DNA of 64,000 nt from Leidyana gryllorum EB-2025a (taxonomy: Eukaryota > Apicomplexa), in contig JBLWGC010000208.1 of NCBI GenBank assembly GCA_048772705.1, forward strand, positions 186,001-250,000, in the 5' to 3' direction. Of this stretch, positions 63,269-64,000 are shown one piece after another. Each line of letters opens with the position of its first letter. The first letter of the stretch is position 1. The notes under the pieces were generated by a model that worked only from the letters and a program-made list of their open reading frames with translations, was not told the origin of the DNA and did no database searches. Both the position numbers and the translations under genes were made by a program.

Positions 63269-64000
63269 CTAGTTCTTCTCGGAGAGGAAGGTGACGCCGG
63301 GCAGCTCTTTGCCTTCGAGGAGCTCCAAAGAAGCTCCACCACCAGTGGAGACATGAGAGATCTCGGATGCCTTGCCAGCGTTCTCAACCAAAGAAGCGGT
63401 ATCACCGCCACCAACGATTGAAACTGCACCAGCCTTGGTAGCCTCAATCACAGCGTCCAGGAAAGCAAGGGAGCCCTTGGCGAAGTTGGGGAACTCGAAA
63501 ACACCTTGGGGACCGTTCCAGCAGATGAGCTTGGATGACTTGATCATCTCAGCGGCCTTGGTGCGAGAGGCGGGACCGCAGTCAAGTCCTTGCCAGCCTT
63601 CTTCAATGCCCTCAGCATCAGTGACAGTCTTAAATTTAGCGTCTGGGTTAAAGTCATCAGCGACGATGAAGTCAGACGGGAAGAGCAGCTCAACGTTCTT
63701 GGCCTTGGCCTTCTCGATGAGCTTCGGGACGATCTCAGCACCCTCCTTGTCGAACAAAGAGTTACCGATGGCCATGTTGTCCATCACCTTCTTGAAAGTG
63801 TAGGCCATACCACCGCCGATGATCATCCGATCGACCTTGTCGAGCAAGTTCTCGATGAGCTGGATCTTGTCCTTGACCTTGGCTCCACCGAGGATGGCCA
63901 AGAAGGGACGAGGAGGGTTCTCCAGAGCCTTGCCGAAGTACTCCAGCTCCTTCTGCATCAGCAAACCAGCAGCCTTGACGGGTAATTCAACTCCCACCAT
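63269..64000 (-). CDS. PGK: Phosphoglycerate kinase, C-terminal part (5' end outside window)
   Basis: A minus-strand frame of 243 residues, open at the window edge. It covers the end of the N-terminal domain and the whole nucleotide-binding C-terminal domain: [89 protein letters not shown] and [23 protein letters not shown](D)TA and STGGGASLE are the ATP-phosphate-binding signatures. The enzyme makes ATP and 3-phosphoglycerate from 1,3-bisphosphoglycerate in glycolysis. Codons are strongly biased to C- and G-ending forms (GCC, AAG, GTC), unlike the rest of the window, as expected for a highly expressed gene. No presequence can be judged, because the start is outside. Confidence 0.98.
   Translation of the reverse strand: MVGVELPVKAAGLLMQKELEYFGKALENPPRPFLAILGGAKVKDKIQLIENLLDKVDRMIIGGGMAYTFKKVMDNMAIGNSLFDKEGAEIVPKLIEKAKAKNVELLFPSDFIVADDFNPDAKFKTVTDAEGIEEGWQGLDCGPASRTKAAEMIKSSKLICWNGPQGVFEFPNFAKGSLAFLDAVIEATKAGAVSIVGGGDTASLVENAGKASEISHVSTGGGASLELLEGKELPGVTFLSEKN

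Overview
This window is protein-coding DNA from a unicellular eukaryote with a very compact genome. Almost every multi-exon gene can be rebuilt with GT-AG introns of about 37-61 nt, with a few of 75-210 nt. Reading frames rejoin exactly, TAA, TAG and TGA all act as stops, and intergenic gaps are often under 100 bp. The gene content fits a protist, perhaps an alveolate such as a perkinsid: SNU13, URM1, centrin, a SRAP/HMCES protein, a BET-like bromodomain protein, a MAPK with a TEY loop, an HRDVSLEN-type kinase, a LOG-type phosphoribohydrolase, and local tandem expansions of secreted and lineage-specific proteins. The alveolate assignment is inference from style and content only. No RNA genes, CRISPR arrays or recognisable transposons were found.

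Layout. At 1-14.6 kb: a 3'-truncated gene, a secreted His-rich protein, a 53-residue membrane peptide, a CAMK-like kinase, a PDK1-like kinase head-to-head with URM1, a C2-domain membrane protein, a 1.5 kb gene-poor stretch, an unknown minus-strand gene and an 8-exon SRAP/HMCES gene ending in a PIP-box. At 14.8-25.9 kb: a large low-complexity protein with a possible degenerate SET-like end, two tandem nucleotide-sugar-transporter paralogues, an unknown gene overlapping a BET-like gene, and a LOG-family enzyme. At 26-36.6 kb: a second secreted His-rich protein, a membrane-anchored cathepsin L-like protease, a Spinster-like transporter, a Thr/Gly-rich protein, a centrin, a MAPK with a large activation-segment insertion, and SNU13. 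At 36.7-49.7 kb: a degenerate PhoD-like phosphatase, a repeat protein with two PPxY motifs, a tail-anchored protein, three tandem secreted berberine-bridge-type FAD oxidases and an unknown basic-tailed protein.

At 50.7-62.6 kb there is a run of seven intronless plus-strand genes that I read as one lineage-specific family, with two of them possibly halves of a broken copy. Members share a short N-terminal element (often MRGQCC followed by a hydrophobic TAVLQSL-like helix), low-complexity middles, and a two-part C-terminal helical region with the signature hLxxLhxxxxPLxxWxxxWxxhxxxLxxxWG. I recognise no known family for it, and it is the best candidate for undescribed biology in the window. The window closes inside a phosphoglycerate kinase gene whose codon usage looks optimised for high expression.
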